The notes below the pieces were generated by a model. The model was not told where the DNA came from, did not search any database, and was given only the letters and a program-made list of their open reading frames with translations. From positions 1 to 32,500 of the forward strand of contig JADZCN010000012.1 in NCBI GenBank assembly GCA_020851565.1: DNA of 32,500 nt, read 5' to 3'. This stretch comes from Acidobacteriota bacterium. Its GTDB lineage: Bacteria; Acidobacteriota; Vicinamibacteria; Vicinamibacterales; UBA2999. Each line of letters opens with the position of its first letter. The stretch's first letter is position 1. Positions 7,677-17,926 of this stretch are shown one piece after another. The position numbers were made by a program, and so were the translations under genes.

Positions 7677-8509
7677 CGGTCTTCTCCAATAGAGAGGGGG
7701 AAAGCGGTGCCGAGTGCAGCGTATTGGCCGCGACTCACGACGGGCGCGCGGAATCGCAGGGTACGCCTCTCACGAATCGCCCCGGCCATTGCCGCGGATG
7801 CCACAGTCGAGGAATAAGCGCTGTGCCAGGTAAAGTAGTCGAATGCGTCTCGGTCCTCGTTCATCACCGGCCGGAAGCGCTGTAAGCCAACCGCTGCGAG
7901 CATCTCGGATGCTGGAGACGATTCCACCTCGGCGTTATGCTCATTCAGCGAAAACCCGACGTCGAGTGCGTTCCACGCTGGACCTGGGTCGAAGCCGAAC
8001 CGTCCTTTCTGGAACGACCGCTGCAGAAACACCTCGGCAAGCTCTTCATCTGACGCCAGAATCACTCGGGCGGCGAGTTCCGCCCGAAGTCCGGACCAGA
8101 TCCCCATCGATGTCTGTTGCCCGGACCAGAAGTTCCAGGGAGCGTTGCCAATCACTTTGGCAGCGCCCTTCAGAACGGCGATTCGAGTCCAACCATCCAG
8201 AACCAAGCCGGTGGTCGATCCGCCATCGAAACTGAACCTCAGAGGGGCGATGATCGGGGGCACCTCCAGGCCGCTTTCCAGTCGCTCAATGGGGGCTGGC
8301 GGATCGAGGATCAGCACGGCCAGGAGTTCCCGTAGCGTCCCATTGTCACCGTTGAACGTGATGTTGAATTCCCGGCAGGTGTCGCTGAACCACCCTTCCG
8401 CACCGGGCCAAAGGCGGTCGGCGAGTTCCAGCAACCCACAGCACGCGAGGAACTGACCTGGGTTGGTGGGGTCCAGTGCAACTCTGATCGATGGCTTTGG
8501 CTCGGTCAT
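7673..8509 (-). CDS. csb3: Type I-G CRISPR-associated protein Csb3 (Cas8u2-like)
   Basis: This 278-residue protein occupies the place of Csb3/Cas8u2 (GSU0052-type) between cas3 and csb1, where it is expected to serve as the large-subunit-like component for target recognition. Its start, IRVALDPTNPGQFLACCGLLELADRLWPGAEGWF, is typical of the family: the NPGQFLACCGLLELA phrase is shared with Csb3/Csx17 proteins. LDVGFSLNEHNAEV and RFRPVMNEDRDAFDYFTWHS follow in the second half. Its ATG at 8509 overlaps the cas3 stop as ATGA and has GGAGG 7 nt upstream, and its own stop overlaps csb1. The assignment rests on these segments and on position. Confidence 0.88.
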   Translation of the reverse strand: MTEPKPSIRVALDPTNPGQFLACCGLLELADRLWPGAEGWFSDTCREFNITFNGDNGTLRELLAVLILDPPAPIERLESGLEVPPIIAPLRFSFDGGSTTGLVLDGWTRIAVLKGAAKVIGNAPWNFWSGQQTSMGIWSGLRAELAARVILASDEELAEVFLQRSFQKGRFGFDPGPAWNALDVGFSLNEHNAEVESSPASEMLAAVGLQRFRPVMNEDRDAFDYFTWHSAYSSTVASAAMAGAIRERRTLRFRAPVVSRGQYAALGTAFPLSIGEDR

Positions 8510-10950
8510 CCTTCGTCCTCCACGAACGCCGTCGGGTTCGCGCTGGCGGCCCAGTCGGCCGCCCGCAGCAGGGACTCCAGGTACGCAAGCCCCCAGCGGC
8601 CGTACTTCCGCTGGAGCCGGCCGAAGCGTCGCGGCACCTCCGCAGCCATGGCATCGGCTTCGGTCCGGGACCGCTCCGGGTCGAACGCCTCATCGGACGG
8701 GAAATGTGGCCGCCCCCGCCCGTGGTGGGCGGCGATCAGGTGCAGGATCAGGTCGCGGTAATCAGCACTCACTGTCTCGGCCACGTCAAGCAACGACCCG
8801 AACTCGTGGCGATACGTCTCCTTGAGCCGCCCGCCATTCTTTCCGGACTTGGCAAGCAGCCGTGCTGGGTACTTCGCATTCCCCACAACTTGCTGGAACA
8901 ACTTCCGACGCTTCCCGTGGTCGTGGAGTTCGGCGCTCGTGATGATGGCGTCCTTCACAGGCTGGTCGAGCGGCAATCCAGCCACGATCTCCGTCGCCCG
9001 CTTCACCACATCGCCAACGTGAACGCTCCACAACACCGGCTTCCGGGCCGACAGCTCTCCCTGGTGCGGCGCCGCGAACCACTGCCAGGTACGTTCCTCG
9101 GCGCCTTCGTCGTCAGCGGGAAAGGCGATCGTGAAGATCGAGTGCATACCGGTTGTCTTCACGTCGTACTGGCTGTCATCGCTCCACACGCGCACGCGCT
9201 CGGCGGTGTCGGCGACGTCATCCGCGATGTTCGACTCACCGTTGAGCATGCCGGCGGCGAGACCGCCCGCCGACGGCGGGAGCAGCACGGTCTTGCCAAC
9301 GATGCGGTCCTTCCGATCCTTTCGAGCCAGTTCCTCGATAGAGGTGCACTCCACCCTCCCCGAATCGTCGAGCAGCCAGACCGGGAGTGATCGGCCGGCC
9401 AGCCGCCTGGCCATTACCTCGAAGCGCTCGAACGCTCTGTGGCTCGGCTCCTTGAGCAGCTCATGCGGCTTGAGTGGGTACACGTCGAGCAGGTCGGCCG
9501 GCTCGTACTCACGCAACAGCTCGCCCGTGACCGTCTCCACTTCTTTACGCCAGGCGACGTGCGTTTCCGGCGGCTGCCAATCGGTAGGAAGGCCGTGCAG
9601 ATACGGCTCGACGGGTGGGCGACCGGGCAGCGTGTCGCGGATGCTCGTGAGCGCCCACGCGTCAAACAGGATGTCGGTGGCCGGCAGAATGACGGGCGTC
9701 GGAGTGAACGCCTGCTGGCGCCGCTCCGGGTCAAGGCGGCCGATCGCATCTGGACTTCCATCGCCGTCCAGGTCCCGAAGGAGGGCGAGGGTGATCTGCC
9801 TCCGGCGATCGTACTCATCGTTCTTGAACTCGACCGGGTGAACCACGTGAATCTCGGTGTCGAGACGCCGTCCGAATCGATTCACCCGCCCAAACCGCTG
9901 GGCCATGCTGTCGAACGGAGTGAGGTCGCAGATCAAGTGGTCGGCCGAGATGTTCACGCCGACTTCGCCGGCCGCGGTGCAGACCAGGTACGTTGTCGGC
10001 TCGTCGGATTGCCCGCCGGGCAGGAATCGCCTGAAGTTCAGGTGACCCACCAGTTCGTCCCGCTCCTTGCCCCGCATGGTGCCGGTCAGGGTGACGACGC
10101 GATCCTTGGGCAGCTTACCAGCCACCTTCAGCACGTCGTCCACGGTGCGGGCGAACACCAGCACTGCTCGGGCACGGTCCTCGAATTTCAGGGCACGCGT
10201 TGCCAGCTGCTCGGCCTGCTTCCTCGCATCCTTCAGCGGCTCCAGATGAATCGCCTTCCTGGCGGTGAGCCTCTCGGCAACGATGCTGTGCTTCCGGTCT
10301 TCGTCACTCAGGCCGAACGGCTGTCCTTTGCCACGACTGGTCGCGGTCAGCTCCATCACCCGCAACGGTCGGATGTCGCGGCACCGCGCCTGCTCTTCGC
10401 AGATTGCTTCGACCAGTGTCTGGAACGCGGGTTCCAGGTGCGCCTCATCGTGAACGAGGAGCGAATCCTGACCGAGAAAGCCCGCGTGCAGCGGCCTCGC
10501 CTTTGTGCCCACGCCGTATCCACTGAACAGCAGACGGCTGCCAATCATGTCCACCGTCCCGCAGATGACTGCCGGTCGGGATGGGTCCTTGGACCACTCC
10601 CGGTTGTCGGCGAACTGACCGCGGAGCGTGCTGACAGCGAAGTCAGGGATCCCCACCACTTGCCGCCCCTTGTATTGCTTGACCTCCTCCGTTGTCTGGT
10701 CCACGACGGTGCGGCGGTTGACCACGTAGACCAGTCGCCGTGGCACGTCGAGCCCGTTCGCCAGCGCAATCAGCCAGACGGCAATGACGGAGGTCTTGCC
10801 CATCCCCGTTGGCAGGTTGCACGACACGGGGATGTCTCCGCCTGTTAAGCGCTGGTACAAGGCGCGCTGCCACGGAAAAGGCGGATTTCCAGTGAGGGAT
10901 TGAAACGCGGAGTCGAACTCGATCGCTGCCCTGCAGGTGCCTTCGCTCAT
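8506..10950 (-). CDS. cas3: Type I-G Cas3 helicase-nuclease with C-terminal HD domain
   Basis: From the chosen start this is an 814-residue effector helicase-nuclease that unwinds and degrades DNA recruited by the crRNA complex. The helicase lies first: Walker A NLPTGMGKTS near 45-54, then DEAH at 168-171 in LVHDEAHLEPAF, and motif VI-like MAQRFGRVNRFGR. The HD nuclease is at the C-terminus (ELHDHGKRR near 676 and LIAAHHGRGRPHF near 738), the order typical of Cas3 in type I-G and the reverse of most Cas3 proteins. The ATG at 10950 is preferred because homology begins soon after and a promoter-like pair covers the alternative ATG at 11007. The gene heads the effector operon and overlaps csb3 as ATGA. 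Confidence 0.94.
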   Translation of the reverse strand: MSEGTCRAAIEFDSAFQSLTGNPPFPWQRALYQRLTGGDIPVSCNLPTGMGKTSVIAVWLIALANGLDVPRRLVYVVNRRTVVDQTTEEVKQYKGRQVVGIPDFAVSTLRGQFADNREWSKDPSRPAVICGTVDMIGSRLLFSGYGVGTKARPLHAGFLGQDSLLVHDEAHLEPAFQTLVEAICEEQARCRDIRPLRVMELTATSRGKGQPFGLSDEDRKHSIVAERLTARKAIHLEPLKDARKQAEQLATRALKFEDRARAVLVFARTVDDVLKVAGKLPKDRVVTLTGTMRGKERDELVGHLNFRRFLPGGQSDEPTTYLVCTAAGEVGVNISADHLICDLTPFDSMAQRFGRVNRFGRRLDTEIHVVHPVEFKNDEYDRRRQITLALLRDLDGDGSPDAIGRLDPERRQQAFTPTPVILPATDILFDAWALTSIRDTLPGRPPVEPYLHGLPTDWQPPETHVAWRKEVETVTGELLREYEPADLLDVYPLKPHELLKEPSHRAFERFEVMARRLAGRSLPVWLLDDSGRVECTSIEELARKDRKDRIVGKTVLLPPSAGGLAAGMLNGESNIADDVADTAERVRVWSDDSQYDVKTTGMHSIFTIAFPADDEGAEERTWQWFAAPHQGELSARKPVLWSVHVGDVVKRATEIVAGLPLDQPVKDAIITSAELHDHGKRRKLFQQVVGNAKYPARLLAKSGKNGGRLKETYRHEFGSLLDVAETVSADYRDLILHLIAAHHGRGRPHFPSDEAFDPERSRTEADAMAAEVPRRFGRLQRKYGRWGLAYLESLLRAADWAASANPTAFVEDEG

Positions 10951-11005
10951 GAGGTCGCCTGTTGTCGATGCCTTCACGTTCACCCGTCGCTCGGGGTTAG
11001 GGCGC

Positions 11006-11035
11006 ATGTTAGTGGAGACGGCCCAGCTCGACCAA
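11006..11035 (-). promoter_or_regulatory. Probable promoter of the cas effector operon
   Basis: On the minus strand TTGGTC (11035-11030) and TAACAT (11011-11006) are separated by 18 bp, a reasonable housekeeping-type promoter. The -10 overlaps the ATG at 11007, so a transcript from here would begin about 45-50 nt before the ATG at 10950. That is the reason for choosing the shorter cas3. Confidence 0.45.
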
Positions 11036-11271
11036 TTTCCCCCGAGACCGCGCCATCTTCTACCACGCGAGTGTCAGATCAGGTCACACCCGGCACAAAC
11101 CATCGTCACCGCCCGCGCCTCACCTTCACCCCACCCTCTACCAGCGTCCGGTGCATGTGTAGCGGGCCCACCAACTGCCGCGCGACAGCCCCGAGTCCGA
11201 GTGCGGGCCGGCTGACGCCTCGCCCCATCGTGCGCGGACAAAGTCACTCCACCCGTTCGCACCCGCTCTGC

Positions 11272-11277
11272 TACGAT
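11272..11277 (+). promoter_or_regulatory. -10-like box of a probable leaderless transcript for the SEC-C gene
   Basis: TACGAT ends 6 bases before the GTG at 11284, and no Shine-Dalgarno sequence lies between. The expected transcription start would coincide with the start codon. No clear -35 was seen. Confidence 0.4.
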
Positions 11278-11283
11278 CCCTCC

Positions 11284-12642
<1,359 letters not shown>

Positions 12643-12662
12643 GCCCCGCGCCCGTTCGCACC

Positions 12663-12688
12663 CCGAATCGTCGCCTCAGTCGATTCGG
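12663..12688. terminator. Inverted repeat between convergent genes
   Basis: CCGAATCG (12663-12670) and CGATTCGG (12681-12688) form a perfect 8-bp stem with a 10-nt loop that includes the stop codon of the minus-strand kinase gene. It lies 20 bases past the SEC-C stop. The position between convergent ends suggests a shared terminator, although no T-tract follows on either strand. Confidence 0.5.
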
Positions 12689-13827
12689 CGCCGGCGGAGA
12701 TACACACTGACGACCGTGCCCACACCGACTTCGCTCTCGATGAGCACGTACCCCCCGTTCTGCTTGACGATGCCGAAGACCGAGGCCAGCCCGATCCCGC
12801 TTCCCTGCCCCTCGGGCTTGGTCGAGAAGAACGGCACGAAGGCGTGCTGCACCACCTCGGCGGGCATGCCCACGCCCGTGTCGCGCACGCGAAGGCACAC
12901 GTAGTCGCCGGCCACGGCACCCGCATGAGCCTCGCAGAACGCTGGGGTCAGCTCCACGTTGGCCACGGTGATCTCGAGGCGTCCGCCATCCGGCATGGCA
13001 TCGCGCGCGTTCGCCACGAGGTTCAGCACGATCTGGTCCACCTGCGAGGGATCGATGAACACGGGCCAGGTCGAGCCGTCGAGCTGGAGCTGCAACTCGA
13101 CGAGCTCCGGGACCATCTGCCGCAGCATCGCGTCGAGCGCCCCCATGTGCGCCGACAGGTTGACCAGCTGGGGCTCGATGGACTGCCGGCGGCTGAAGGC
13201 GAGGAGCTGTCTCACCAGCCGCGCGCCGCGTCCCACCGCGGCGTCGATCTCACGCAGGTCCGTCGTCGCCGGATGCTCCGGATCCAGCTGCGCGCGCGCG
13301 ATCTCCGAGAAGCCCAGGACGACCGTGAGGATGTTGTTGAAGTCGTGTGCGATGCCAGCAGCGAGACGGCCGAGGGCCTCTCCCCGTTCAGCGTTCTTCA
13401 ACGCGCTCAGGGCCCGACGACGCTGCTCTTCGGCCTGCACCCTTGCGGTGACGTCGCTCGCAATCCCCTGGTACCCGACCGCCCGCCCCCTGGCGTCGAG
13501 CATCGGCACCACGCGGTCCTCCACGTGCCGGTAGCGGCCCTCCGCGTCACGGATGCGGTAGTGCAGGGTGCCTTCGCGTCCCGACGCCAGGATCGTCCCT
13601 GTCTGCGCGAGGAAGTCCTGTCGATCCTCGGGGTGAACGCGATCGAACCATCGATGCGGGCGAGCCTCGAGCTGCTCGGGCGCGCAGCCCGTCAGTTCGA
13701 GACACTGCGGGCTGACATAGGTGATGGCGCCCCGACAGACCTCGCCGTCGATGCTCACCTGGTAGCAGACCTCGTTCGCGCGATCGAGAAGCATCGCGAT
13801 GACTTCCGGCGGGGCGGATCTGGACAC
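12676..13827 (-). CDS. Cytoplasmic PAS-domain sensor histidine kinase
   Basis: This 383-residue protein has a PAS domain (ITYVSPQCLELTGCAPEQLE, RVHPEDRQDFL and HYRIRDAEGRYRHVEDRVVP with a PAC-type end), then a HisKA dimerisation region with the phospho-acceptor in AAGIAHDFNNILTVVLGFSE, and an HATPase domain with NLVANARDAM (N box), RDTGVGM (G1) and GQGSGIGLASVFGIVKQNGG (G2). It has no transmembrane segment, so it should sense an intracellular signal. The AHDFNN form is typical of orphan hybrid-like kinases. The start is uncertain: GTG 13827 has AAGG at 7 nt, ATG 13794 has GGAAG at 8 nt, and an ATG at 13878 would add a basic stretch. It is divergent from the sigma-factor operon. No cognate receiver gene adjoins it. 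Confidence 0.88.
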   Translation of the reverse strand: MSRSAPPEVIAMLLDRANEVCYQVSIDGEVCRGAITYVSPQCLELTGCAPEQLEARPHRWFDRVHPEDRQDFLAQTGTILASGREGTLHYRIRDAEGRYRHVEDRVVPMLDARGRAVGYQGIASDVTARVQAEEQRRRALSALKNAERGEALGRLAAGIAHDFNNILTVVLGFSEIARAQLDPEHPATTDLREIDAAVGRGARLVRQLLAFSRRQSIEPQLVNLSAHMGALDAMLRQMVPELVELQLQLDGSTWPVFIDPSQVDQIVLNLVANARDAMPDGGRLEITVANVELTPAFCEAHAGAVAGDYVCLRVRDTGVGMPAEVVQHAFVPFFSTKPEGQGSGIGLASVFGIVKQNGGYVLIESEVGVGTVVSVYLRRRRID

Positions 13828-13960
13828 CGTCTGACCTTGGCGGTGTAATAGACGGCCACGGCGCAGCCTCTGTCTCATCGGCAGTACGCCCGATGCGGGG
13901 CTCAGTGCGCGGCGGTCCCTCCTCCCGCTCGATTACCGTGCAATCGCCGCTCCGAATGTG

Positions 13961-14812
13961 ATGTACAGATCTGTCTCGACTGTGGATCATCGGCGGCTGT
14001 TCCTGGAACATCTGAGTGCGATCGAGCGCATCACGCGTGAAGTTGCCCATCGAAATCGACTACCGAAGGACGTGGCGGAGGACTTCGCCGGCCAGGTGCG
14101 GCTGCGCCTGATGGAGGACGACTGCCGAATCCTGCGCGAGCACCGGGGCGAGAGCTCCATGACCACCTACCTCCGGACGGTGATCACGAGGCTCTGCCTC
14201 GACTACAGGAGCCGGAACTGGGGGCGGTGGCGGCCATCGGTCAAGGCTCGGGCGCTGGGCGTGGATGCGCTGGCGTTGGAGCGGCTCGTGCACCGGGACG
14301 GGTACACGCTCGGCGAGGCCACCCAGATCCTCAAGGTCTCGCGCCGGGGACGCCTGTCGGAGGCTGACATCGAGCGGCTCTGGGCCCAGCTTCCGGACCG
14401 GGTGCCGAAATGGAAGCTCGCCGTGGACATGCCCATCGATTCGGTCGTGGACCCACGGCCGCCGCAGGATCCGATCTCGGAGGCGGAAGACATCGTCGTC
14501 GCGTCGCGGGCACTGGAGCGCGCACTCGAGGGCCTGACACCGAATGATCGGATGCTGCTCCAGCTGCACTTCGCACGCGGGGTGTCGCTCGTTCACCTGG
14601 CGAGAACGTGGCAGATCTCCCGGGCGACCATCATGCGGCGGCTGCGACGCGTGCTCACGGCATGCCGGCAGGAACTGCTGGGCGCCGGGATTGCCGGCCA
14701 TCGACTACGTGAGCTCATGAGTACGGGCGCCGTTGACTTGCGCCTCCTCGGCCGGAGTGACACACCTGCCGGGAATGGCCGTCTAGCCCGTAAGGATGCA
14801 GAGCAGGATTGA
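13961..14812 (+). CDS. Sigma-70 family (ECF-like) RNA polymerase sigma factor
   Basis: This 283-residue protein shows region 2 (VAEDFAGQVRLRLMEDDCRIL, then SSMTTYLRTVITRLCLDYRSRNWGRW) and region 4 (LERALEGLTPNDRMLLQLHFARGVSLVHLARTWQISRATIMRRLRRVLTACR with a helix-turn-helix). An insert of roughly 90 residues between them is longer than in typical ECF factors. The ATG at 13961 follows a GTG at 13958 that could also serve. No good SD is visible, which leaves the exact start open. Its end overlaps by 17 bases with the following gene, whose N-terminus carries an anti-sigma zinc finger, so the two very probably form a sigma/anti-sigma pair. Confidence 0.88.
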   Translation: MYRSVSTVDHRRLFLEHLSAIERITREVAHRNRLPKDVAEDFAGQVRLRLMEDDCRILREHRGESSMTTYLRTVITRLCLDYRSRNWGRWRPSVKARALGVDALALERLVHRDGYTLGEATQILKVSRRGRLSEADIERLWAQLPDRVPKWKLAVDMPIDSVVDPRPPQDPISEAEDIVVASRALERALEGLTPNDRMLLQLHFARGVSLVHLARTWQISRATIMRRLRRVLTACRQELLGAGIAGHRLRELMSTGAVDLRLLGRSDTPAGNGRLARKDAEQD

Positions 14813-17800
14813 CCACCCGATTGGCTGCCCGGATTCGGGCACCCTTGCGGCTTACGCGGATGGCCGGCTCGGCGAGGCAGTGCGGCGCAGCCTCGAGGAG
14901 CACATCTCGGGCTGTGATGCCTGCCTGGACGTCATCGCGGACGTCATGGCCCTTGAAGCCGGGTGGCCGACACAGGAGAGCGTGCGCCGGCCCTTGATAC
15001 GAAATCGGCGTGCCCTCGCCTGGGCGGCAACCGCCGCTCTCCTGGCTGCGCTCGCCCTGCCGTCCGTCCTGTTCGTGGAACGGCTCGGCCGCCCAACTCC
15101 CTCCGATGAGACACTGGCAGAATCCGGGCGACCTCGATGGACGTGGAGCAGCCTCGGCACGGGTAGGGAATCCGCGGAGAGCATCACGGCGACCGGGCTT
15201 CACGCCCGGGGCATGCGGCAGGCCGTCGAAGAAAACTGGAACGCTGCGGCCATCACCCTGGCGGCGGCCACCCAGGCACAGCCCGAAGACGCCCGGTTCC
15301 AATCAGACGCGGCGGCGGCGTATCTCGAGCGGGCCGCGAGCCCGGGGCATGCAGCCGATGTCGTCCGCGCCTTCGGGGCCTCCCAACGGGCCGTCTGGCT
15401 CGACCCTTCCCTGGGTGAGGCCTGGTTCAACCGCGCCGTCGCCCTGGAGCGGTTGGAGCTGCGGTCGCTCGCGCGCGCGGCCTGGGCCGATTACCTTCGT
15501 GTGGATTCCTCGTCTCCATGGGCCGCCGAGGCGCGGCGCCATACCGAAGCCCTTGCGTCACGGAGGCCCGCAGACCGCTGGCCGGCGCTCGAGGCGGCGC
15601 TCCGGCGCCGCGTCGATCCCACGCTGGTCGAGGAGGCGGTCAGGCAACACGCGTCGGCGGCGCGGCGCTTCCTCGAGACGGAGCTCTTCCCGAAGTGGGC
15701 CGCAGCCGCAACATCCGGGGCCGGCGCCCTCTCGGCGCGCGAGGACCTGCAGACGATGGCCGCCGCGTTCGAGCGTTTTGCCGGCGACACGTTCTACCGG
15801 GACTCCGCCGCAGCGATCGAACGTGCGGAACGTGAGGGCCCCGCCGCATTCCGCGCGCTGGCCCTCGCGCACGCGCACTATGCGAACGCCGCGGCGCTGC
15901 TCGCGGATGACCAGATCGCGGAGGCCCGGCCAGGGATGGAGAGCGCAGCGAACGCGCTGGCGCAGGCGCGGTCGCCGTACGCCGTGCGGGCCCGGCTCGA
16001 TCTGGCCGCCATCGCGTATTACACGGGGCAGAGCGCCGCGCTGGCCTCCATGCTCACGCCGCTCCACGACGAAACCGTGCATCACTCGTACGCGTTCCTC
16101 GAGAGCCGCACCTCGTGGCTGCTGGGGCTCACCTCGTTTGCCGCCGGGCAGTACATCGAGGCGCAGGGGCGGTGGGAGCGCATGCTCGCCGCCACCGAGC
16201 GGATGGAGGACGGAGAAGGTCGCGCGGCCGCCCATGGCCTGCTCGCGAACCTTCTGGAGCACATCGGCGACAATGACGGCGCGTGGCGCCACCGACTCGC
16301 GTACCTTCACCTTCTGAGTGAGTATCCGGCCGACCGCCTTCGCTTCGGCCTGCTCATCAGCGCGGCGGGCCATGCGCTCAAGGAGGATGCCGCCGCCGCC
16401 CTGCCGCTGCAGGACGCCGTCATCGAAGAAGCCACGCGCTCGGCGCAAGCCGCCGCCGTTCCGGAGGCTCACGCGCAGCGCGCCTCCATTCTTGCGATGC
16501 TCGGGCGCTCGTCCGAGGCGCGTGCGGCCATGGACGCGGCCTGGGCGGCCCTGAGGAGCGTGGAGGACCCGGCCCTCGGGGCGCGCCTCGAGCGGGCCCT
16601 GCTGGCCGCCGAGGCAAGAACGCTGGACAGCCTGGCCGACCCGACCGCGGTCCAGGCGGCCGAGCGGGCGGTGACGATCGCGAAAGCTGCCGGCGATGCG
16701 GCCAGGTTGCCGGAGCTGTATCTGCTCGTGGGACGCGCGTACCTGCGCGCCGGGCGTATGCGGGACGCCGCAGTCGCGGCCGAGGCCGGCCTCGGCGTCG
16801 TGCGGAGCCGGTGGAACCCGGCGCAAGCTGTGTCCGCGGAGTTCCGCGGCCTGTCCGCGATTGCGATGCGCGCCTCGCTCACAACGGGGGACATCGGCGC
16901 CGCATACCGTTACGGTGCGCACGCCAGGGCGCGGAGGCCGGGGGGCGACGACTCGAAGGGGATCGCGGACCATCAGAGTGTCCAGCGCCATTTGGACGAC
17001 GATGAGGCGCTGCTCGCGATCAATCAGCTCGACGACGAGGTCGTGGCGTGGCTGATCACGAAGTCGTCGGTGCAGTATCACGTCGGCAGGCTCACGCGGC
17101 GCCAGTCGGCGCGTCTCGTCCAGCTCCAGCAGTCCGAGATCGCCGTCGCAGCCAGCCAGCCGCGGGCATCAGCGACCCTCTTCAGCGAGCTCGTCCGGCC
17201 GTTCGACCAGAGCCTGTCGCATATCACGCGTGTGACCGTCGCTCCGGATGCGCCGTTCTACGCTGCCTCCTTTCCGGCGCTGCTCGATCGGGCGTCCGGC
17301 CGCTTCTGGATCGAGCGCGTGGAGTTGACGGTGGATAGCCGGCTCGCGGATGGCCCGCATTCCGCCGGCCGCCTGGCGTTCGTCGATCTGCCGGGGGACA
17401 CGCCCGCCCTCGACGCGTTCGCGCGATGGGGGCAGGCTCGCCAATCGTCGGTCGTTCGCATCAACGCGCGCACGGTCTCGAACAACGGGTCGCCGGAACT
17501 GTCGCGCCTGTTGTTCGCCGGGCAGCCGGGAAGCCCGCGCTCCGATGTGGTGCTTGCCCGCGACCTGCCGGCACTGCCGCCGGTCGAGGCGGTGTTCCTC
17601 CCGGACATCGATCCGGGCCCGCAGCCCCTGTCGGGCGCGGGCAGCCTGGACGTGGCCGGAGAATTCCTCGCCCGAGGCGCCGCCCACGTCGTCACGTTCC
17701 TCGCACCCGGCTCCTTGAGCCCGGACCAGTCTGGGGCCCTGCTGGCCCGCCTCACGTCGGGCGCCCCGGTGCCCGCGGCGGTCGCGCAGTTCCAGCGGGA

Positions 17801-17867
17801 CGTCCTGCGCGCGGACCACCGGCCGGGTCCGTGGAGCCGCCTCGTCGTCTACGGGAGTGGTCGCTGA
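14796..17867 (+). CDS. Zinc-finger anti-sigma/TPR protein with degenerate CHAT-like domain
   Basis: This 1023-residue membrane protein starts with a putative anti-sigma zinc finger (C11, then H36-x3-C40-x2-C43 in EEHISGCDACLDVI), followed by one membrane span near 74-94. A long helical region of TPR-like repeats (about 140-730) comes next. The last ~240 residues follow the CHAT fold: RVTVAPDAPFYAASFPALLDR, then SPELSRLLF, DVVLARDLPALPPVEAVFLPDI and AGEFLARGAAHVVTFLAPG. In active CHAT proteases a His lies in a GHA motif before the SRLLL strand and a Cys in LSAC. Here these places read INARTV and LPDI, so both catalytic residues appear lost. The ATG at 14796 overlaps the sigma-factor gene. It probably holds the sigma factor at the membrane, with the outer TPR/CHAT part sensing a partner. 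Confidence 0.85.
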   Translation: MQSRIDHPIGCPDSGTLAAYADGRLGEAVRRSLEEHISGCDACLDVIADVMALEAGWPTQESVRRPLIRNRRALAWAATAALLAALALPSVLFVERLGRPTPSDETLAESGRPRWTWSSLGTGRESAESITATGLHARGMRQAVEENWNAAAITLAAATQAQPEDARFQSDAAAAYLERAASPGHAADVVRAFGASQRAVWLDPSLGEAWFNRAVALERLELRSLARAAWADYLRVDSSSPWAAEARRHTEALASRRPADRWPALEAALRRRVDPTLVEEAVRQHASAARRFLETELFPKWAAAATSGAGALSAREDLQTMAAAFERFAGDTFYRDSAAAIERAEREGPAAFRALALAHAHYANAAALLADDQIAEARPGMESAANALAQARSPYAVRARLDLAAIAYYTGQSAALASMLTPLHDETVHHSYAFLESRTSWLLGLTSFAAGQYIEAQGRWERMLAATERMEDGEGRAAAHGLLANLLEHIGDNDGAWRHRLAYLHLLSEYPADRLRFGLLISAAGHALKEDAAAALPLQDAVIEEATRSAQAAAVPEAHAQRASILAMLGRSSEARAAMDAAWAALRSVEDPALGARLERALLAAEARTLDSLADPTAVQAAERAVTIAKAAGDAARLPELYLLVGRAYLRAGRMRDAAVAAEAGLGVVRSRWNPAQAVSAEFRGLSAIAMRASLTTGDIGAAYRYGAHARARRPGGDDSKGIADHQSVQRHLDDDEALLAINQLDDEVVAWLITKSSVQYHVGRLTRRQSARLVQLQQSEIAVAASQPRASATLFSELVRPFDQSLSHITRVTVAPDAPFYAASFPALLDRASGRFWIERVELTVDSRLADGPHSAGRLAFVDLPGDTPALDAFARWGQARQSSVVRINARTVSNNGSPELSRLLFAGQPGSPRSDVVLARDLPALPPVEAVFLPDIDPGPQPLSGAGSLDVAGEFLARGAAHVVTFLAPGSLSPDQSGALLARLTSGAPVPAAVAQFQRDVLRADHRPGPWSRLVVYGSGR

Positions 17868-17913
17868 ATCGCTGTCACGAAGAATCACTGTCACGAACGA
17901 ATCACTGTCACGA
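17867..17913 (+). repeat. Three tandem 14-bp direct repeats before an exported-protein gene
   Basis: AATCRCTGTCACGA occurs at 17867-17880, 17883-17896 and 17900-17913 with one variable base. The copies are spaced 16 and 17 bases apart, start at the stop codon of the CHAT-like gene and end just before the Shine-Dalgarno GGGAG of the next gene. They fill almost the whole intergenic space. Confidence 0.85.
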
Positions 17914-17926
17914 AGGGAGCCTGTCC

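Noticed and set aside
12663..12688. Palindrome as a regulator binding site
   Set aside because: Its place between convergent stop codons fits a terminator better than an operator.
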